Numbered from the stretch's first letter, positions 38,495 to 47,910 are shown. The stretch is DNA of 64,000 nucleotides from Palsa-504 sp963742795 (GCA_963742795.1 CAVUNL010000025.1:442470-506469); one strand, 5' to 3'. Numbers and translations are program-made. The notes: generated by a model from the sequence alone, not told the origin.

Positions 38495-38702
38495 GGGAGC
38501 GTAACAAAGACGTTCACAGCCACGCTCGTGCTCCAGCTCGTGGATCAGAAGAGAACCGGTCTGGATGATCCCCGTGGGCCGCTACCTGCCCGGCGTCATA
38601 CCGGCCGGAGGCAAGATCACCATCCGTGAGCTTCTCCAGCACCGCTCTGGCCTAGCCAATTACACGGGCTTCCCCTCTTGGACGGACCCGGGCCGAGCAA
38701 TC
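38495..38702 (+). pseudogene. class C beta-lactamase-like serine hydrolase fragment
   Basis: A piece beginning GSVTKTFTATLVLQLVDQ contains the catalytic SxxK motif (SVTK). After a frameshift near 38570 it continues VGRYLPGVIPAGGKITIREL and LLQHRSGLANY, the usual sequence of beta-lactamase/D-Ala-D-Ala carboxypeptidase-like hydrolases. It ends near 38702. About 70 of some 400 residues survive, so it is inactive. Confidence 0.75.
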
Positions 38703-39177
38703 GCCGTCTATCAGGCAGCTCGACGCGCCGCGTTTCGCGGCCTCCCAGGCCCCTGCTCTTCGCACCGGGAAGGCAGTGGGCCCATTCCAGCGCCAACACC
38801 TCGTCCCTCCCGTAGTTCGCGCGGCGTGTGGACAGCAAGTCGAAGTATGTTCCAACCGCCTGACTGAAACCGCCCGGCCCTTGGCCGGGCTCCCATTCCG
38901 TTCGCAGGGGCCCTTCTCACCAGCTGCAGGATGCAGAAATAGGAGCAGGCGCACGAGAATGATCAATCTGCACGCTCGACCGCGGCAGTCCAGCGAGTTC
39001 GCTTCGCGCTCGGAATCGGCGGTCTGGGGCGTTTCTCGCCTGGCCTGCCGGGCTCCGGCACCCGCTCGTTTATGGCATAGCGTGACCGGACCAGGCAGCT
39101 TACGGTGGGTTTCCGCTTAACCGCTGGGACCGGAACTGGCCCAGCCTTCCGGTTCCAGCCCGGCCGGGAGGTGCCCG
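38703..39177. other. intergenic, nothing recognised
   Basis: No protein matches in either strand. The ribosome site GGAGG of the recombinase remnant lies at the right end. Confidence 0.35.
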
Positions 39178-39639
39178 ATGACCACTGCCACCCCATCCAC
39201 CGCGCTCGCCACGATCCAGCCCGCCTTCACCGATCCAGAACGGCTCGCCCTCGCCGGGTACCTGGCCGGATTCCGCGGCCTGACCCGCGAGGCGTACGCG
39301 CTGGACCTGCGCCAGTTCACCAGCTGGTGTCGCACCCGGTCGCTTGCCTCGTTCGCCGTCGGCCGCGCCGACATCGAAAGCTTTGCCCGGGAGCTCGAAG
39401 CCCGCGGCCGGGCTCGCGCGACCGTGACCCGGCGGCTGTGCACCATCGCCGGATTTTACAAGTACGCGGTCGCGTTCATCACCGCCGCGCTCGACGCTGG
39501 GGTCCTGCTGCGCGACGTCCAAGAAGCCGCGTCGCATGCTGATCCGAGAACCACGATGCGGTATGACCGGGCCCGCGGCAGCCTGGACCGGCATGCGACC
39601 TACATCGTCGCCGCCCAGGTCACAGGCGCCGCACGGTAA
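39178..39639 (+). pseudogene. tyrosine recombinase with internal deletion
   Basis: ATG 39178 follows GGGAGGTGCCCG. The first ~100 residues are the core-binding (SAM-like) domain of a phage-type integrase: LAGYLAGFRGLTREAYALDL, FARELEARGRARATVTRRL, IAGFYKYAV. The frame then jumps to LLRDVQEAASHADPRTTMRY, which holds the C-terminal His region and active-site Tyr. The middle of the catalytic domain, with the first catalytic Arg, the Lys and the HxxR box, is deleted in frame. The protein cannot recombine DNA. It differs from the recombinase at 51387. Confidence 0.75.
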
Positions 39640-39967
39640 CGGCACACCCCAATTGGCGCAGCTCCGCCCGGCAGTCGCAGCGGCCGGGCGGAGCTGCCCA
39701 CATACGGTCACGGACAGCGACCACAGGACGAACGCGAACCGCCGCTATGGGCGACTACCTAGTCGTTAGCGTGGCGGGTCTATGCCGCTCCCCGAGTGGG
39801 CATTCTGTGCCTGCGGATGGTGACGTGAATACGAGCCCGCACGTTCGGCGGTTGGGCTGGCGCTGGGCACGCCTGCATGATCGCGGGTCGACGGCCGCAG
39901 GCGTGGCCTCAATTCTGTGGGTGTCCCCGCGCGGAAGCCTTGGCTGCCCGCCTTGTGCAGGGACATG
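39640..39967. other. intergenic, nothing recognised
   Basis: Holds the upstream region of the LAL gene. No motif identified. Confidence 0.3.
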
Positions 39968-42900
39968 ATGGAGCTCGTGAGCCTGGGCGCGGGTGCCCGG
40001 GTGTTTGTGGGCCGGGTCGAGGAACTGGCCGCGCTGGATGCCGCCTTCGAACGGGTCCGGCGGGGCCAGCCGTCGGCTGTGCTCATCGGCGGTGAGGCGG
40101 GGGTCGGCAAGTCGCGGCTGCTCAGCGAGTTCGCGACGCGGGCGCGGGCCGCAGGCATCACCAGGGTCCTGTACGGGTACTGCCTAGAGCTGAGCGCCGA
40201 GGGCCTGCCGTTTGCTCCGTTTACTGGTGTGCTGCGGGAGCTTGTCCGCGGCCTGGGCACTGATGGCGTTGTGGCTTTGCTGCCCGGGCGCGGCGGGCAG
40301 GAACTGGCCCGGCTGCTGCCCGAGCTTGGGGAGCCCGACCTCCAGGGGGATCCGGGTGAGGCGCGGGCGAGGATGTTCGAGCAGGTCCTGGCCCTGTTCG
40401 GGCACTTGGCCGAGAGCGGGCCGGTTCTCTTGGTGATCGAGGACGCGCACTGGTCCGACCGGTCCACGCGTGATCTGCTGTCTTTCCTGGTCGGCAATCA
40501 GCGGGTCCTGGATGGCGTGCTGATCGTTGTCACGTTCCGCTCCGACGAGCTGTACCGGGTCCATCCGCTGCGGCCGGTGCTCGCCGAACTTGACAGGCTC
40601 GGCTGGGTGGTGCGGCTTGAGCTGCCCAGACTGACCCGCCGCGAGGGGCGTGAGCTGGTGGCCGCCCTGCTGGGCCGTGATCCCGAGCCGGAACTGGCGG
40701 ACCGCGTGTTCTCGCGCAGCGAGGGCAACCCGTTGTTCTTGGAAGCGCTGCTGCGCCGCGGCGACCTGCTCGGCCCCGGGCTGCCGGAGTCGTTGCGTGA
40801 TCTGGTGCTCGCTGACGTGCGGCAGCTCCCCGCCGAGACGCAGGAGGTGCTGGGAGCAATGGGCGTGGCTGGGCAGCGCTGCGGGCACGCGCTGCTGGCC
40901 GCGGTCACCGGGCTCAGCGACGGGCCGCTGCTCGCAGCCTTGCAACCGGCGGTGTCGGCGAACGTGCTGGTGCCCGCTGGTGACGGGTATGGGTTCCGGC
41001 ACGCGCTGATTCGTGAGGCGATTCTCGGTGAGGTGCTGCCGGGTGAGAAGACCCGGCTGCACACACGCCTGGCCGAGATCCTGGCTGCTGACCCGTCCCT
41101 GCTCGCGCCGGGCCGTGCGGTGATCGAGCAGGCGCATCACTGGTACCTGGCACATGACGCGGCCCGGGCGCTGGAGAGCGCCTGGCGGGCAGCGGCGGCG
41201 GCCGGGCGCTCCCTCGCTCACGCCGAGAGGCTCGCCCTGCTGGCCAGGGTCCTCGAACTGTGGCCCACGCTGCCCGATGCCGCGGAGCGCCTTGGCGCCA
41301 GCCACCTGGATGTTCTCGAATCGGCGGCCGAAGCCGCGCCCGCCGCGGGTGAGGATGAGCAGGGCATCGAGTTCGCGACCGCCGCGCTGAAGGAGATCGA
41401 CCCGGGCAACGAGCCCGCGCGTGCGGCCGTGCTGTTGGAGCAGCGAGGCGTGATGAAATACCGTCTGGGCCGCGCGGATAGCCTCGATGAGCTGCAGGAA
41501 GCGGTGCGGCTGATGCCCGCCACCCCGCCCAGTGCGGTGCGGGCCCGGATGCTCGCCAGGTGCGCCAAGCGGATGGCCACGTCAAACGAGCCCGGCGCCC
41601 GCGCCATGGGCGAGGAGGCCCTCGCGCTCGCTCGCCAGACGGGCGACGCCGCGACCGAGGCGTACGCACTGATCACAGTCGCGGAGGCGCGCGCTCATGC
41701 CCGGGGGTACAAGCTGAACGCCCAGAACCTGGAAATGCTAGCGCAGGCACGCGCCCTTGCCGAGCGCGCTCAGGCCCACGATCCTCAGCTCCAGGCGACC
41801 GTCACCGAGTCTGACCTGCTGGAGGGGATGGGCGAGCACGAGCGGGCCGCACAGGTGGCCCGGCAGGGCGTCATCAGCGCGCGGGAATACGGCCTCGCCC
41901 GGGTCACGGGCACGCTGCTAGCTGCCAACGTGGCGGAACCGCTGATGTCGCTCGGCCGCTGGGACGAGGCAGGCGAAGTGATCGAGCACGCCCTGGACCT
42001 GTCCCCGCCACCGGGCACACGCGCTGTGCTGCTGCTGCTCGCCGGCCAGATGGCGCTGGCCCGTGGCGACCTGGCAAGAGCAGCACAGTCAGCCACGGCC
42101 ACCCGCGGCGCACTGACCCGGCACGGGTACCGGGACCAGACCCACCTGCCGCTGGCCCGGCTTGAGACCGGCCTGCGCCTGGCCCGGGACCGTCCTGGGG
42201 ATGCACTGACGATCGCCGGGCAGGCGCTCGGCCGCGCCGACGTGCGGCGCAGCCCGCGCTACACCTGGCCGCTGCTTGTGGCGGGCGCCCGGGCCTGCGG
42301 CACGGCCCTCACCTCCGCGGCCGCCGTCCGTGACGACAGTCTGGCCGACCGGGCACACCGCCTGCTTGACCGGCTGCGCGAACTGGCGGAGACGATGAAC
42401 GTCATCGGGCCCGTCCAGCAGGCACACCGGCTCACCTTCGCCGCGGACTCGGTGTGGGCGGGCGCCGCGGGGGGCGCGCCGGGCGCAGGCGCGCTGGCCC
42501 GGTGGGATGCGGCAGCGAAGGCGTGGGATCGCCTCCAGTGTCCCTACCCGCAGGCCCGCGCGCTGCTGCACGCCGCCGAGGCAGCAATGGACCGCGGTGA
42601 CCGCGATGGCGCAGCGCAGCGGCTGGCGCGCGCCGCTCCCCTGGCGGACCGCCTCGCCGCCGTCCCGCTGCGCGAACAGATCGGGACGCTGGCCAGGCGG
42701 GCCCGCCTCAGCCTCCCCGCCGGGCCAGCCGGAGGCCAGATTGAGAGGAACTTCGGCCTGACGGCGCGGGAGATCGAGGTGCTGCGCCTGCTCAGCGCGG
42801 GCCGCAGCAATCGTGACATCGCGGCTGAGCTTTTCATCTCGGCCAAGACCGCCAGCGTCCACGTATCGAACATCCTGGCCAAGCTCCACGCTGCCAGCCG

Positions 42901-42979
42901 CACCGAGGCAGCCGCCATCGCCCACCGGGCCGGCCTCGCCGACGCCAGCCCCCAAGCGGCTGGTCCCCAAAAGCCCTAG
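39968..42979 (+). CDS. LAL-type LuxR regulator, intact
   Basis: About 1,004 residues from ATG 39968 (ELVSLGAGARVFVGRVEELA); the ATG at 39965 is equivalent. The AAA ATPase shows Walker A GGEAGVGKSRLLSE and Walker B LLVIEDAHWSDRSTRD. The following LDRLGWVVRLELPRLTRREG is typical of LAL proteins. A long TPR-like region is followed by a C-terminal LuxR HTH (LTAREIEVLRLLSAGRSNRD, ISAKTASVHVSNILAKLH). Such regulators act as large ATP-dependent activators, often of secondary-metabolite or catabolic genes. It is the only complete LAL gene in the window. No target is adjacent. Confidence 0.93.
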   Translation: MELVSLGAGARVFVGRVEELAALDAAFERVRRGQPSAVLIGGEAGVGKSRLLSEFATRARAAGITRVLYGYCLELSAEGLPFAPFTGVLRELVRGLGTDGVVALLPGRGGQELARLLPELGEPDLQGDPGEARARMFEQVLALFGHLAESGPVLLVIEDAHWSDRSTRDLLSFLVGNQRVLDGVLIVVTFRSDELYRVHPLRPVLAELDRLGWVVRLELPRLTRREGRELVAALLGRDPEPELADRVFSRSEGNPLFLEALLRRGDLLGPGLPESLRDLVLADVRQLPAETQEVLGAMGVAGQRCGHALLAAVTGLSDGPLLAALQPAVSANVLVPAGDGYGFRHALIREAILGEVLPGEKTRLHTRLAEILAADPSLLAPGRAVIEQAHHWYLAHDAARALESAWRAAAAAGRSLAHAERLALLARVLELWPTLPDAAERLGASHLDVLESAAEAAPAAGEDEQGIEFATAALKEIDPGNEPARAAVLLEQRGVMKYRLGRADSLDELQEAVRLMPATPPSAVRARMLARCAKRMATSNEPGARAMGEEALALARQTGDAATEAYALITVAEARAHARGYKLNAQNLEMLAQARALAERAQAHDPQLQATVTESDLLEGMGEHERAAQVARQGVISAREYGLARVTGTLLAANVAEPLMSLGRWDEAGEVIEHALDLSPPPGTRAVLLLLAGQMALARGDLARAAQSATATRGALTRHGYRDQTHLPLARLETGLRLARDRPGDALTIAGQALGRADVRRSPRYTWPLLVAGARACGTALTSAAAVRDDSLADRAHRLLDRLRELAETMNVIGPVQQAHRLTFAADSVWAGAAGGAPGAGALARWDAAAKAWDRLQCPYPQARALLHAAEAAMDRGDRDGAAQRLARAAPLADRLAAVPLREQIGTLARRARLSLPAGPAGGQIERNFGLTAREIEVLRLLSAGRSNRDIAAELFISAKTASVHVSNILAKLHAASRTEAAAIAHRAGLADASPQAAGPQKP

Positions 42980-43437
42980 AGGCCAGCAACCGTTGCTTCC
43001 CCTGATGGCGGTGCTGGCAGAACAAGCCGCCCACCCACCGCGCACACCTGACACGGCGGAGCCGACGGGGAACAGAACTGGACGATAGGTGCGCTTAGTG
43101 GCGCGACGAGGTCATCAGCCGCTTACGCGCCCGATTCGGCGATCTAAGCGGATTGCAACTAGATGGTCACAGGTTGTCTGGTGCGCTCCGTTATCATCAC
43201 CTGCCGCCCCAATCGCGAGGAATAACCAGTCGGGCCACGGAGTCGGCTCGGCGTCCAGCACTAGGGCGCTCGCCGGATCGCGGCAGGTGTCAAGGTGGGG
43301 GCAGGCCTCGGAATTGGACCGAGTACGGCCCGATGGAGCTGCTGAGCAGCCAACTTCGGACACCCGCAGTAGGTGTGATTGACCGCTCATGACCCTGTCT
43401 AATGGCACGCCAGTTGCGGGACAGCCTTGCTGATGGC
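42980..43437. other. intergenic, nothing recognised
   Basis: GC content begins to fall here. A minus-strand frame (43115-43537) contains moderately protein-like sequence (CPHLDTCRDPASALVLDAEP) but overlaps the monooxygenase remnant in another frame and matches nothing I know; I do not call it. Confidence 0.3.
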
Positions 43438-43926
43438 TCAGATTGGCGCGGCGAGTACCGTCATCGAGGCGGTGATCAATGCGGTCGGATCGGCTCGTGG
43501 CGTGCCGGGAGTTTTCTCCCATTCGCCGAGCTGCCATGAGTTGTGGACCACCATCCGGCAGCGCTCGTAGCGGCGGGCCATGAACTGCTCTAGCACCTCT
43601 TCAAGCGGCTGTCCGGATTGGATCAAGTCAGCGAGGACGATCGAGTCCTCGAGCGCGATGGTGGCCCCGCTCGCGAGCTGGGGCGCGCAGGTATGCGCCG
43701 CGTCGCCGATCACCAGGACGCGGCCCTTGAACCAGGGCGGCGGCAACAGCAGCGACGCGACCGGGCGGTAAACGATGCGTGCGGGATCGGTGATACAGGC
43801 GCGAGCCTGGCCGATGTGACCGCTGAAGTCCGCGAGCAACTCTCGCATGACCGCAGGCCACCGCGCGGGCTCGAGGTGGGGGTCCCCGCTGAGGTTCTGG
43901 ACGAGGTAGATGTGAGGATGCTGGCG
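43438..43926 (-). pseudogene. FAD-dependent monooxygenase, C-terminal fragment
   Basis: The frame is protein-like from about 43926: HIYLVQNLSGDPHLEPARWP and PARIVYRPVASLLLPPPWFK. The flavin-binding GD motif is in VLVIGDAAHTCAPQLASGAT, followed by IALEDSIVLADLI and RRYERCRMVV. This is the last third of a PHBH-type aromatic hydroxylase. The N-terminal Rossmann GxGxxG half is absent, and the upstream part of the frame (to 44253) is not homologous. Non-functional relic at the left edge of the lower-GC island. Confidence 0.75.
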
Positions 43927-44077
43927 AACTCGGTGACAGCCGCCAGTCGGGGTCGGCAATGTTCGTGTGCGTCGAGGGGGGTCAGGATAGCGCAGCACCG
44001 AGAGTCGGTTCGCGTGAACCTTTGGCGTAGCGGTGCTCAGTTCCCGAAAGGTAGTACTTAGAGTGATGGACGGTGCC

Positions 44078-45109
44078 CTAACCGTCGCCGTATTCCTGCC
44101 GTGGCTCTTGAGGTGCATATCTATCGTCGCACCAACTGTTGACGGTTGACTGCTGAGCCGTCGCCAGATGGCCTTCCTCCGGGTGAGATTTATCGGGCGC
44201 CGAAGACAACTGGCGCTGGATGTGCGCGAGCCCTTTCGCCAACTCCGGACCATCCACGCCGGATTCCTTTACTGAACTAGTAGCAGCGGACACTGCATAG
44301 TTCAAAGCCTCAATTTCTTGTAGTCCCCGAACTCTCAGCGCAAGGAATGTTCCGACTAGCACCTCGCCGGCTCCGATGGGATCGACCTCCCGGACAGTCG
44401 GCGCGGAGACGTGACGACTCAGGCCGTCCGCAATGAAGTCTGCACCGGCCGGTCCATGCTTCAATATTGTAGGCGCCTTTGGGTAATGGTCCTCATCAAA
44501 AAGGCCATTATATTCAACCTGATTGAGGAAAATCAGATCCGCAAGGTCGGATGCCTCGCGGCAGGCGTCCGGCTCGGTCGAGACGAAATGCTCGAACATG
44601 TCCACCGAGACCCGGGCAGCGCACCCCTTGTCACGGAGGAACCTTAGCCAGGCCAGTTGCTGATCGGGCGGCGCCGTGCCTAGATGCACGTACTTTGCCC
44701 GGAAGTAGACCTCGGGGAACGAGTCGAGACGGGGGGCGGCCGCGACTCCCAGTTCTGACCGGAACGAGCGGGTGCCGTCACCAAACTGATGGATGTAGAA
44801 CCGCGCCGAGGCGCCAGGCAGTGCAGCTACACCCGTCATGTCAAGGTTGAGGCGGCTGAGAGTGGTCAGATCGAAGTCCTCGCCAACCTGTGCGACCAAG
44901 CCCACCCTGGCGTTGAGCAGCGCCGACGCGGCAACGGCTGTAGCGTAGCCCGCTCCGCCCAGAGAGGTCTTCGCGCCATCAGCCGTCCGATTTGTCGCGA
45001 AGCCGACATGGCCGATGAGGACCACATCGATCTGGGATTCAGATTTGCTGTAACCGCCCGGTTCAGTCTGAGGAGGTTCCTGGTCCAAAATCTGATGGTC
45101 TCTAACCAT
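44078..45109 (-). CDS. PfkB-family (ribokinase-like) kinase
   Basis: About 343 residues if started at ATG 45109 (MVRDHQILDQEPP); GTG 45175 would overlap the radical SAM gene. Family features are the substrate-side Gly motif SLGGAGYATAVAAS, VGLVAQVGEDFD, a central VHLGTAPPDQQLAWLRFL, and the C-terminal anion-hole motif DPIGAGEVLVGTFLAL. The catalytic base in this motif is normally Asp (GAGD); here the codon is GAG, Glu. PfkB kinases phosphorylate sugars or nucleosides. It lies 29 bp behind the radical SAM gene on the same strand, so the two probably share an mRNA; a modified nucleoside or sugar is a reasonable but unproven substrate. A tail of ~70 residues is polar. Confidence 0.85.
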   Translation of the reverse strand: MVRDHQILDQEPPQTEPGGYSKSESQIDVVLIGHVGFATNRTADGAKTSLGGAGYATAVAASALLNARVGLVAQVGEDFDLTTLSRLNLDMTGVAALPGASARFYIHQFGDGTRSFRSELGVAAAPRLDSFPEVYFRAKYVHLGTAPPDQQLAWLRFLRDKGCAARVSVDMFEHFVSTEPDACREASDLADLIFLNQVEYNGLFDEDHYPKAPTILKHGPAGADFIADGLSRHVSAPTVREVDPIGAGEVLVGTFLALRVRGLQEIEALNYAVSAATSSVKESGVDGPELAKGLAHIQRQLSSAPDKSHPEEGHLATAQQSTVNSWCDDRYAPQEPRQEYGDG

Positions 45110-45138
45110 GGTCAGGTGGCTGTTGGGTCCGCTAGTGC

Positions 45139-46038
45139 CTAGCCTGGGCTCGGTGCGGTGAGCGCAGATAGCCACTGCTTATTGGCGAGAATGACGGAAC
45201 GTGCCGGGATTTTAGCCCAGATATCATCTAGCCCCTCCGTGAGGCAGTTCCCGCGATACTCGTAACCAGCACCAGATGGCTGTAGGACATTTCCGTCCGG
45301 GTCAACAATAAGACAGCCTGCTGTCTGAGTTTCGGACGAGCACGCGGTCGGTACGGGTGAGGCCAGCATGGCGACGTGGTCGACTAGCTCTTCAAAGTCG
45401 TCGGCCGATAGTGAATGCCGTTGCTGGCCGATGTTCTGAGCGCCGCGGCTACTATACTGATAGAGACGCCAGATATCTGGTTGTATGTCGCGGACTATCC
45501 TCGCTAGTGCGGGTAGATCATCCCGGTTTACGTCGCTCACGACAGTAGCCAGCTTCAAGCGAGCGCCAGAATCTTGTGAAATTACCTCAGCCGCCGACAG
45601 CGCCTCGCCGAGGTCGGCGTTCGGTCCTCGCATGGCACGGTGAATCGTTTGCGTCGAGCCATCGATGGAGATGCCGACCACATCAAAAGCCAATTGGAAG
45701 CCCTGGCTGAGTCGCTTGCGCAGGAGCGAGCCGTTGGTGTTGAGAACGGTGTACTTACCGTGAGATGAGAGGGACGCTGCGTACTGATCGACCCTCCGGA
45801 CAAGGAGTGGCTCTCCGCCGCAAAACGTCACCACGGGGGCGGAGGAGTTTCGGAGAGCCGAAAGGATCGCCTCCCGGCGTTCGACGGAATCTCTGCCGGG
45901 AGCAGGTCCGTAACAGAAGTCGCACGCAAGGTTGCAGCGGCTGGTTATCCACCAGTCCACGGACGGGATCCTGGCGTCATCGCGCCCCGTGGGCGGGAGC
46001 GTGTTCGCCGCAGCGGACACGAGGCTGGCAGGGTTCAA
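45139..46038 (-). CDS. radical SAM enzyme, viperin-reminiscent
   Basis: 299 residues starting at TTG 46038, chosen because AGAAGGA lies 6 nt upstream. The cluster motif CNLACDFC (CxxxCxxC) follows SVDWWITSR. FCGGEPLL is the SAM-binding GGEP, and NTNGSLLRKRL and VGISIDGS complete the core. The stretch LKLATVVSDVNRDDLPAL followed by PDIWRLYQYSSRGAQN resembles viperins (KxNTVVxxxN..D and WKxFQ...GxN). The C-terminus has only CSSETQTAGC and GNCLTEG, not a full SPASM domain. The radical SAM fold is certain; membership in the viperin (ddhNTP synthase) clade is a tentative reading. Neighbours are an alpha-toroid protein and a PfkB kinase. Confidence 0.88.
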   Translation of the reverse strand: MNPASLVSAAANTLPPTGRDDARIPSVDWWITSRCNLACDFCYGPAPGRDSVERREAILSALRNSSAPVVTFCGGEPLLVRRVDQYAASLSSHGKYTVLNTNGSLLRKRLSQGFQLAFDVVGISIDGSTQTIHRAMRGPNADLGEALSAAEVISQDSGARLKLATVVSDVNRDDLPALARIVRDIQPDIWRLYQYSSRGAQNIGQQRHSLSADDFEELVDHVAMLASPVPTACSSETQTAGCLIVDPDGNVLQPSGAGYEYRGNCLTEGLDDIWAKIPARSVILANKQWLSALTAPSPG

Positions 46039-46204
46039 CCGGCGTCCTTCTCAGGTCAACGTAGAGTTCGCACTCGCCGCTTCGAGGAGCTGAGAAAGAC
46101 ACGGGCGAGTCGTAGAAAGCTACCACTAGGACGCCAGGCCAGGGACGCAGGTTTACGGAATCGGGTGCCACGGAGGCGTTGGCCGTGGCAGTCAGGGATC
46201 TCAC
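45977..46204 (-). CDS. possible 75-residue protein upstream of radical SAM gene
   Basis: A GTG-started frame between the toroid and radical SAM genes encodes SLTATANASVAPDSVNLRP, WPGVLVVAFYDSPVSFSAP and SGECELYVDLRRTP. It overlaps the radical SAM start by 62 bp. The middle looks like real beta-rich protein, but the ribosome site is weak. It could be a small partner, a precursor-like peptide or chance. Confidence 0.3.
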   Translation of the reverse strand: MRSLTATANASVAPDSVNLRPWPGVLVVAFYDSPVSFSAPRSGECELYVDLRRTPVEPCQPRVRCGEHAPAHGAR

Positions 46205-46321
46205 CCAGTAGCCGTTCGTATACAGATTGATTACACTTTACCCGGGAAAGCAGCCGATCGGTTGATCCTTACCGTACTGGGGCATGCGGATGCGACGTAG
46301 CCACTTGGCCGGTAAGCTGGC

Positions 46322-47854
46322 TTAATAGGCCGGGATGGCTAGATTCGCGAGGCGCAGGGCGTCAACAGCGTCGAAAGTCATCCATATCGGCAGATCGCCG
46401 TTTTCCCATCGCCATAGACCCGTCGCGTCACCGGTGTAGCTGTTCCATATTTGCGCCACGGCGTTGCGCATCGAGGGATGCGTGGCGGGAATGCCGGCAG
46501 ATACGAGCGCCTTAACCACCCAGGCGGCAGTGAAATGCCGGACCGAGACTTTTTCGAGGTTATCACCCGAATCGTCGAGCGGCCGGTCGATTAGCTCGAA
46601 GGCGTGGCTGAGGTCACCCTCTTCCAGCAGCCAAGCCACTGCCTGGTCCAGAGCTTCCCTCACCTGGTCTGACGGGCGTACCGCCTGAACCTTGGCGAGC
46701 GCCCGGACCGCCCTGGCGGTGTGCGCGGTGGATGGCGCCGGGTGGACCAGATGAGGTCCGGCTTTCTCCGGCCACAAGAGCAGGTCATTATACTGCTGCC
46801 GGACACCCAGGAGAGCCTCGATCAGCGACTTGGTCAGCTTTCCATCGGGCACGACCTGTACGCTGGTTTCGAGCATCGTGGTGAGGATGAACGGCCTACT
46901 TTTTTCAAAAACACCCAGTGCGTTTTCCATCTTGTCCAGGTGTTCATTAACGCCTGCCGTGCCATCAATCCGGTGCAGAGCGTCCACAACCGCCGCGGTT
47001 GCTTCCGGGCTGGGCTCTTTCTGATCTTGGGTTCCGAATCCTCCGCCCGGACGAGCCATCTTGTTCAGGTTATCGGCTACTGTCGTCAAGTCGGGAGCGA
47101 GATATTCTTCCAGCAGCAGCATTGTCTTGATGCCATAAGCGGTGGACGACGCCGTAGGTACAGTTGATTTGCGGCGCAGATTATGCGGCCATCCCATAGC
47201 CCTGCCGTCCTCTTTGATCAGGCTGTCTCGCAGTGCGCTTGCGACATTCTGGAATGTTGCAAGCAACGTGGGCGGATCGGAGGCCTGAATCTCAGCCAGG
47301 CTAATTGGCTGCACCTGATCACTAGGCGACGGTTCGTGCCGGTCAGTGCCGGCGCGCAGACCCGCCGCCTTCGGGGGTGCAGAGGAGCCAGCTGGACCGG
47401 TCAGTGCCGCGGCGAGCGAGGCAAGCGCGTCGTCTTCTACCTTCAGCCTGAGCGCACCCTGTCCGGGCACCTTCCCGGGCCGGGCTTTCCGCAGTTCGTG
47501 GAGCAGGTCCCAGTTCTTCAGCAGGGCTTTTCGGCGTTGTCCGAGGTCCTGATCATAAAGGTCGGCATCTGGTATCTGGTCCGGTGACCTTTCGCGGCCT
47601 AGGGCCAGGCTGACGTCCGCAACTATGCCCAATGTCGGCTCAAGCGTCTTCGCTGCCTCCTGCACCGCGTGCATGATGGCCGACTCAGGCTCTTCCCCTG
47701 CGGCTATCAACTGTCTCACGGCAGGCAGCCCAGCCAGCGTGTCGCGGGCCAGCTCGCTAGCGGACAACCGCTCCCTGGTCAGCCCCGCGCGCGCCCGCAG
47801 GCTCTTGAGCGCGGTCGCTACGCCAGCAGTGGACGGATCGAGTGGCTCTGTCAT
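46322..47854 (-). CDS. alpha-toroid (prenyltransferase/terpene-cyclase-like repeat) protein
   Basis: 510 residues from ATG 47854 (MTEPLDPSTAGV), behind GAGAAGG. Residues 1-90 form a compact helical module (VATALKSLRARAGLTRERLS, LPAVRQLIAAGEEPE). A Lys/Arg-rich helix and a Pro/Ser linker to about 190 follow. The rest has repeats of the alpha6-alpha6 toroid type: STAYGIKTMLLLEEYL, GGGFGTQDQKEPSPEATAAV, APSTAHTARAVRALAKV, HFTAAWVVKALVSAGI, and GLWRWENGDLPIWMTFDAVD. No DxDD or QW cyclase motifs are obvious, so this is more likely a binding or sensor scaffold than a terpene cyclase. First gene of the minus-strand operon. Confidence 0.75.
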   Translation of the reverse strand: MTEPLDPSTAGVATALKSLRARAGLTRERLSASELARDTLAGLPAVRQLIAAGEEPESAIMHAVQEAAKTLEPTLGIVADVSLALGRERSPDQIPDADLYDQDLGQRRKALLKNWDLLHELRKARPGKVPGQGALRLKVEDDALASLAAALTGPAGSSAPPKAAGLRAGTDRHEPSPSDQVQPISLAEIQASDPPTLLATFQNVASALRDSLIKEDGRAMGWPHNLRRKSTVPTASSTAYGIKTMLLLEEYLAPDLTTVADNLNKMARPGGGFGTQDQKEPSPEATAAVVDALHRIDGTAGVNEHLDKMENALGVFEKSRPFILTTMLETSVQVVPDGKLTKSLIEALLGVRQQYNDLLLWPEKAGPHLVHPAPSTAHTARAVRALAKVQAVRPSDQVREALDQAVAWLLEEGDLSHAFELIDRPLDDSGDNLEKVSVRHFTAAWVVKALVSAGIPATHPSMRNAVAQIWNSYTGDATGLWRWENGDLPIWMTFDAVDALRLANLAIPAY

Positions 47855-47910
47855 GGCCCCTTCTCGACAGGTTGGCACCATCCCCATGATCCATTCCGGA
47901 CAGCCTAGCC

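Noticed and set aside
36741..38507. 588-codon minus-strand open frame
   Set aside because: Antisense to the clearly conserved MmpL gene; rich in His/Arg/Gln without domains.
43115..43537. 140-codon minus-strand frame with partly protein-like sequence
   Set aside because: Overlaps the monooxygenase remnant in another frame and resembles no family that I know; insufficient support.
46322..47854. functional terpene cyclase or prenyltransferase
   Set aside because: The toroid repeats are visible but no DxDD, DDxxD or QW motifs are obvious and no isoprenoid genes are nearby, so an enzymatic role is not supported.
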